64,000 bases of DNA. Source: Lasiosphaeria ovina (Eukaryota; Ascomycota; Sordariomycetes; Sordariales; Lasiosphaeriaceae). The notes beneath the pieces are model-generated. The model saw only the letters and a list, made by a program, of their open reading frames with translations, was not told where the DNA came from and did not search any database. The stretch lies in the NCBI GenBank assembly GCA_033439765.1, contig JAULSN010000004.1:2614001-2678000 (forward strand). The letters are read 5' to 3'. Both the position numbers and the translations under genes were made by a program. Shown here piece by piece: positions 60,052-64,000 of the stretch (positions are counted from its first letter, which is position 1; each line of letters opens with the position of its first letter).

Positions 60052-62016
60052 TCAAACCTCGAATATCTCGCCGATGCCCTCGCCGCCGCCCCTCCTATTC
60101 TCGACGAGGTCCAGCCTCCAGCCCTCCCAGTTCTTGAGCAGCCTCTTGAGGTCCTTGATACGCTCAATGCGCTTCTTCTGCTCCTCCTCCTGCGCGCGGC
60201 GAAAGGCGTCCTCGTCAAACTCCATGTCATCGTCGAGCAGGTCGTCGTGGCCGTGGCCATGGCCTTGGTGGAGGTGAGGCGTGCCCGTAGAAGCAGCGGC
60301 AGCACCGCCGCCACCACCACCCGTGAGTGCGCTCAGTCCGCTAGCCAGGAAGTCGCCCAGGCCGCCGCCGGTACCACCGCCGCCAGCGCCCTTCCGCGGT
60401 CCGCCACCAAGATCGACATTCTCAAACCGCCCACCACCGACGGCCGCCGCGTCGTCTGGACCGACCTGCATCTCCTTCCGCCGCTCGTGCCAGATGCCCC
60501 TGCGGAGGTCCGTGTTCTCGGCCTCCAGCTCACGGACGCGCTTCTCGAGGCGCAGCCGCCCCTCGTTCTCGAGCTCGTCGACGCCCTCGTCATCGCCACC
60601 GCCATCGGCAGCGTCCTTCTTGCGGAGCCGCAGGTTGTCTGCCTCGACCGTGTCGATCTTGTCGCGCAGCTCGGAAATCTCTTTCTCGGCGCGCTCCTTG
60701 TCCCTGCGCAGCGCCTGCGTGCGGCCGTCCTGCTCCTTGTGGAGCGTCGTCAGGGTGGTGACCTTCTTCTCGAGGGCCTCGGCCTTTTTGGCGAGCTCGT
60801 CGCGGGCGGCGCCAACCTCGGCGGACTCGCGTTCGAGTGTGCGCAGCTTTGTCTCGGCCGACGCGCGCTCCGAACCTTCCTTCACGGCCTTCTCTGACAC
60901 GCGGTCCAGGTTGCGCTTCAGGTCTCCGAGCTCGCGCTGGGCCAGCGCGGCCGCCCGCTCCGCGCGCGCCAGCTTCTCCTCGAGTGCCGTGATCTGCTCC
61001 GACGGCTCAGAAGCGGACCCAGATAGCCGCTCCACCTGCGCTCGCAGTCGCGACATCTCGAGCTCCATCGTCTCGATCGTCGCCGACTTGGACTGCAACT
61101 GCGCTTCGAGCTCCGAAGACGCCTGCAGCTGTCCGGCCGCGGATGCCGGCATAGATAGTGATGTAGAAGACCCGTGCCGTCCGCCATTGCTGCCCGCTCG
61201 CGAAAGCTGTGACTGCAATTGCGCGTTCTGCCGCTGCAGCGCTGCGAGCTCGTTTCTCTATTATGCCGGGTGTGATGTTTTAGTATAACTGCCCACACAC
61301 ACACATACACCTGGCGCGCAAAGACGAACGCTGAGGGGAGGGGTGAAACATACCAGCTTCTCTACCAAGCTATCCGCGCCGCCACCGGCCTTCTTGCCCG
61401 TCGAGTCACCGTCGGCTTCACGCAGGTCGGCCAGCTCCCCCTCGGCTTTTTGCCAGCGCTTCTCCGTGTCGGCAGCCTCCTTGACCAGGCGCTTGTTCTC
61501 CTTTTCGAGCTCCTCTATGCGGGAGACGTGCTTGCGGTAGATGTCGGGCGCGGTCTCGCCCTCGGGGCTGAACATGCCGGGCGACTGGGGCGGGCCAGAT
61601 ATGGAGGCCTGGCGGAAGCTCGTCGACCGCGCCTTGGACCGCTGGGACAGCGAGGGGGCTGACGCTGGCCCTGGAGAGCCGGGCTTCGACGTGTCGTTGT
61701 CGACGACGTCGCCGCTGTTGTTATCGTCATCGGGGGTCCCGGAGGGAGCTTCCTCTGTAGGTGTTTCGGGGCCCTTTTCCTTGGAAGCGGATTCGGGAGC
61801 GTCGTCTTTTTTGGAAGAGGAGGTGCCGGCTTTTTTGGCCTTTGCCTTTTTCATTTGCTCGACCTGGCACCACGCGGAACGGTAAGCATGCGCGTCTTTG
61901 TGACGCAGGTACCGGCACGCCCCAATCGCGCGAGAGGGAGGAAGGGGGTGTAGGGGTCATACCCTCTTCTTGGCCGCTGCTATCTTCTCCGCCTTGGCTT
62001 TGTCGTCGTCGGCCAT
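60052..62016 (-). CDS. Coiled-coil golgin, Rud3/GMAP-210-like
   Basis: Exons 62016-61963, 61863-61354 and 61257-60052 join in phase 0 to 589 aa. The start MADDDKAKAEKIAAAKKRVE leads into a Lys-rich then Ser/Pro-rich disordered region. Continuous coiled coil runs from about residue 120 to 470 (RIEELEKENKRLVKEA, RNELAALQRQNAQLQSQL, LEEKLARAERAAALAQRE). A Gly-rich linker with a GHGHGHDD run precedes a conserved C-terminal block, EEQKKRIERIKDLKRLLKNW then EGWRLDLVENR. That block resembles the end of fungal Rud3-type golgins, which tether vesicles at the cis-Golgi through an Arf-binding GRAB region. Coiled coil is certain. The Rud3 identity is inferred and could be another coiled-coil tether. Confidence 0.7.
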
Positions 62017-62459
62017 CGTGGACCTTGGGGGCTTGATTTAATGTGTGTAATGTCGCGGTACTCAGCTTCTGGCCAGACCAAATTTTGTGGCTTATTGGCG
62101 AATTTTCTATATCGGTGGTGCTTCGAAATAGCTTCGGTGTTGAGCTTGGTGTCGTTGGCTGCCAGGCACGCATTACTTGGTATAAGACATGTGTTACCGT
62201 CGAGCTTGCCGTTTCCTTGTCCAATTAGAGCCTAGCGCTCGGGCCCTGGCAGCGTTCCTTGGGCCCTGACCCTGGCGCCCCACTGCTTCACAACGTAACT
62301 GCTGAAACGGGGTGTCCATTATTCACGATGGTAGAACGTAGCCCACCTAGTTCGTACCTTCCTTTTATGCTACCCACACGCCTGAATACGTCGGTCTGTT
62401 CATCAACTGGGAAGCTGCCATTGGCCCTATTTCATAATAGCATTACCCTACGGACAGGT
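62017..62459. other. Intergenic, golgin promoter side
   Basis: 443 bp with no gene seen. Confidence 0.5.
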
Positions 62460-63563
62460 TCAAAACCCCGCCCCGTCTGGATGATAATAAGCGCCCATGG
62501 GATGGTTCAGCTCAAACCAAGATTCCTTGGGCGAGAACTCCCTCGCCTTCCGTTCGGCCCGCTCCTTCTCTTTATCCCGCCAGACGCCGGCGAACTCATA
62601 TACTTTCGGAGCAGTGGGCAGCCGCGGGAAAGCTGGATTGGAGGTGTACCGGGAGACGCGAACCTTCAGGTAATCGTTGCTCACGAATGTAACTGACAGC
62701 TCAAACCTGCTGCGGGAACCGTCCAGCTCCATCTTGAGAGCTTCTTCGGTGCTCGCGCGATGCGGAAGGCGGCATGGCCCAAAGCGGTACTTGTATTTAT
62801 CCACCATCAAGGTTCCATACAGCTCGCCAGCCTCGTCTTCTTCGTCCCGGAACACTTCGCGGAATTTAACCCATTTTTTTGTGAGGCGATGGCGGTTGTA
62901 GTTGCGGTTGACGTAGTCGGCGCAGAATAGCGTGAACTTCCGGCCCTCAAGTGATTCAATGCGAGGAATGGCCTTGTCTTCCTTCTCGGCCTCGGCGAGA
63001 GATTCGTATGCGGCACGAACCTCCTCTTCCTTAGTCCTCTCACCCCCTAGAATCTCGTCTTTCTTCTTGAGCTCCTCCACCATCTCCTTCTTCCTATACT
63101 CGCGCTCTTCTTTCAGTTCGTAATAGTAGCCAGCGTAGGATCCGGTATACGATGCCTCTGACCCGGAGTCGTCGTCATCGTCGGACTCGGACTCGGACTC
63201 GGAGCCGGGGCCGGGGCCGGACTCGGAGTCACAGTCCATATCATCGCAGTCCTCCGAGTCGCAGTCTTTCACCTTTTTCTTCTTCTGTTCCTCCTCCCTT
63301 CCCCTGTCGTCGACATCTTCCGAGTCGCAGTCTGCTATTTTCCTCTTCTTCGTCTGCTCCTCCTTGTTTCCCCTCTCGTCATCATCCATGCCGGTGTCTT
63401 CTTCCAGATCTGAAATATCCTCATCAAAGTCGGATGAATAATCGCATCCAGATGTTCTCCGTTTGAGAGCTACTCGATGGAACCATGCTGGCAGCTGGTG
63501 GCGGCGGCTTTTGGGTTGGGTCGGCGCGCGGGGCTTTCCAACTTGCGCGTGCGACGCCTGCAT
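62460..63563 (-). CDS. Hypothetical protein with acidic DCDSED repeats
   Basis: One open frame from the ATG at 63563 gives 367 aa. After a basic start, residues about 50-130 form a highly charged low-complexity block. It contains two imperfect copies of a roughly 25-residue unit, KKRKIADCDSEDVDD and KKKKVKDCDSEDCDD. A Ser/Glu/Asp run and a helical Lys/Glu-rich stretch (LKEEREYRKKEMVEELKKKD) follow. The C-terminal 170 residues look ordered (FTLFCADYVNRNYNRHRLTK, LYGTLMVDKYKYRFGPCRLP, YEFAGVWRDKEKER). I do not recognise the family. The alternating basic and acidic block suggests a nuclear protein, but this is inference. Confidence 0.65.
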   Translation of the reverse strand: MQASHAQVGKPRAPTQPKSRRHQLPAWFHRVALKRRTSGCDYSSDFDEDISDLEEDTGMDDDERGNKEEQTKKRKIADCDSEDVDDRGREEEQKKKKVKDCDSEDCDDMDCDSESGPGPGSESESESDDDDDSGSEASYTGSYAGYYYELKEEREYRKKEMVEELKKKDEILGGERTKEEEVRAAYESLAEAEKEDKAIPRIESLEGRKFTLFCADYVNRNYNRHRLTKKWVKFREVFRDEEDEAGELYGTLMVDKYKYRFGPCRLPHRASTEEALKMELDGSRSRFELSVTFVSNDYLKVRVSRYTSNPAFPRLPTAPKVYEFAGVWRDKEKERAERKAREFSPKESWFELNHPMGAYYHPDGAGF

Positions 63564-64000
63564 GGTCGCCGTGGTGGCTGATCACAGCTGGATTCCAGGT
63601 CTGTCGCTGATTTGTTATGTTTATTGCATGTGAGCTTGCGCGAGCTGTCGCAACTGCTCAGGAAGGCAGGCATACGCACAGGGTCCAGGCCTGGTTTATT
63701 TGTTAGCGCTGGGCGGGGTGGGGAACCTTTTGCAGTTCAATCCTTGGATGTTTGCAGGCGTGGTACGTATTGTATGTATGTACTGTACATACCCAAAGTA
63801 TTTGGGAAGAATAAAAACTATAGAGAATGAACCGGCCAAGAAATGCCTTTGCCAGGGATTTCTAGGAAGAGATATACCTCTAAAATTCTATAATGGGGAT
63901 TCCAATAGCTGTTCCAAGTACCTCCCTCGGCGAAAACCCTTTAGGGCGAGCCGTACGGTCCTGAGGCCTTTCAGACCTCGGAAAGTTCCCCGCCAACAAC
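63564..64000. other. Right edge, no gene seen
   Basis: 437 bp upstream of the last minus-strand gene. It probably contains that promoter. No open frame of interest. Confidence 0.5.

Overview
This window is nuclear DNA of a filamentous ascomycete, most likely a Sordariomycete (a Sordariales-like relative is the best guess). The evidence is short spliceosomal introns (mostly about 50-260 bp, GT-AG with one probable GC-AG), GC-rich coding exons, a FacB/Cat8-type Zn2Cys6 regulator, an ICE2-family ER protein, a Ten1-type telomere protein and a U2 snRNA gene. No bacterial operons, CRISPR arrays or rRNA genes were seen, and no tRNA gene was noticed. Exon joins were worked out by hand from reading-frame continuity, splice-site consensus and remembered family conservation, so every intron is a prediction.

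Left part (1-17 kb), mostly minus strand: an Lpl1/ROG1-type lipase, a five-exon glycerophosphodiester phosphodiesterase, a FacB-like acetate regulator with a 3.3-kb upstream gap, a SET-domain methyltransferase, and a divergent plus-strand Obg-like GTPase (YGR210-type).

Middle (17-36 kb): a small Pmp3/UPF0057-type membrane peptide gene split over two exons, ribosomal protein eL22, an SLC25 mitochondrial carrier, an F-box-like gene broken by a 5-bp tandem duplication, a retrotransposon RNase H scrap, a Gpi11/PIG-F GPI-anchor enzyme subunit, translin, U2 snRNA, a small conserved three-exon fungal gene, a Ten1-like CST subunit and the ESCRT-III subunit Snf7. Several of these (Pmp3-like, Ten1, the small conserved gene, U2) are easy to miss because their exons are short or noncoding.

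Right part (39-64 kb): one enormous gene encodes a predicted 4,511-residue, extremely repetitive Glu/Pro/Ala/Val-rich protein. It has a Lys-rich N-terminal block, three short Gly/Ala-rich hydrophobic segments in the last quarter and an Arg/Ser-rich basic tail. It is followed by Ice2, a single-exon orphan, a Rud3/GMAP-210-like golgin and an acidic low-complexity protein.

The genes are mostly independent housekeeping units. The loose themes are membrane and lipid biology (lipase, GDPD, Gpi11, Ice2, Snf7, golgin) and nucleic-acid maintenance or processing (Ten1, translin, U2). There is no sign of a secondary-metabolite or pathogenicity cluster. The most unusual object is the giant repeat protein.
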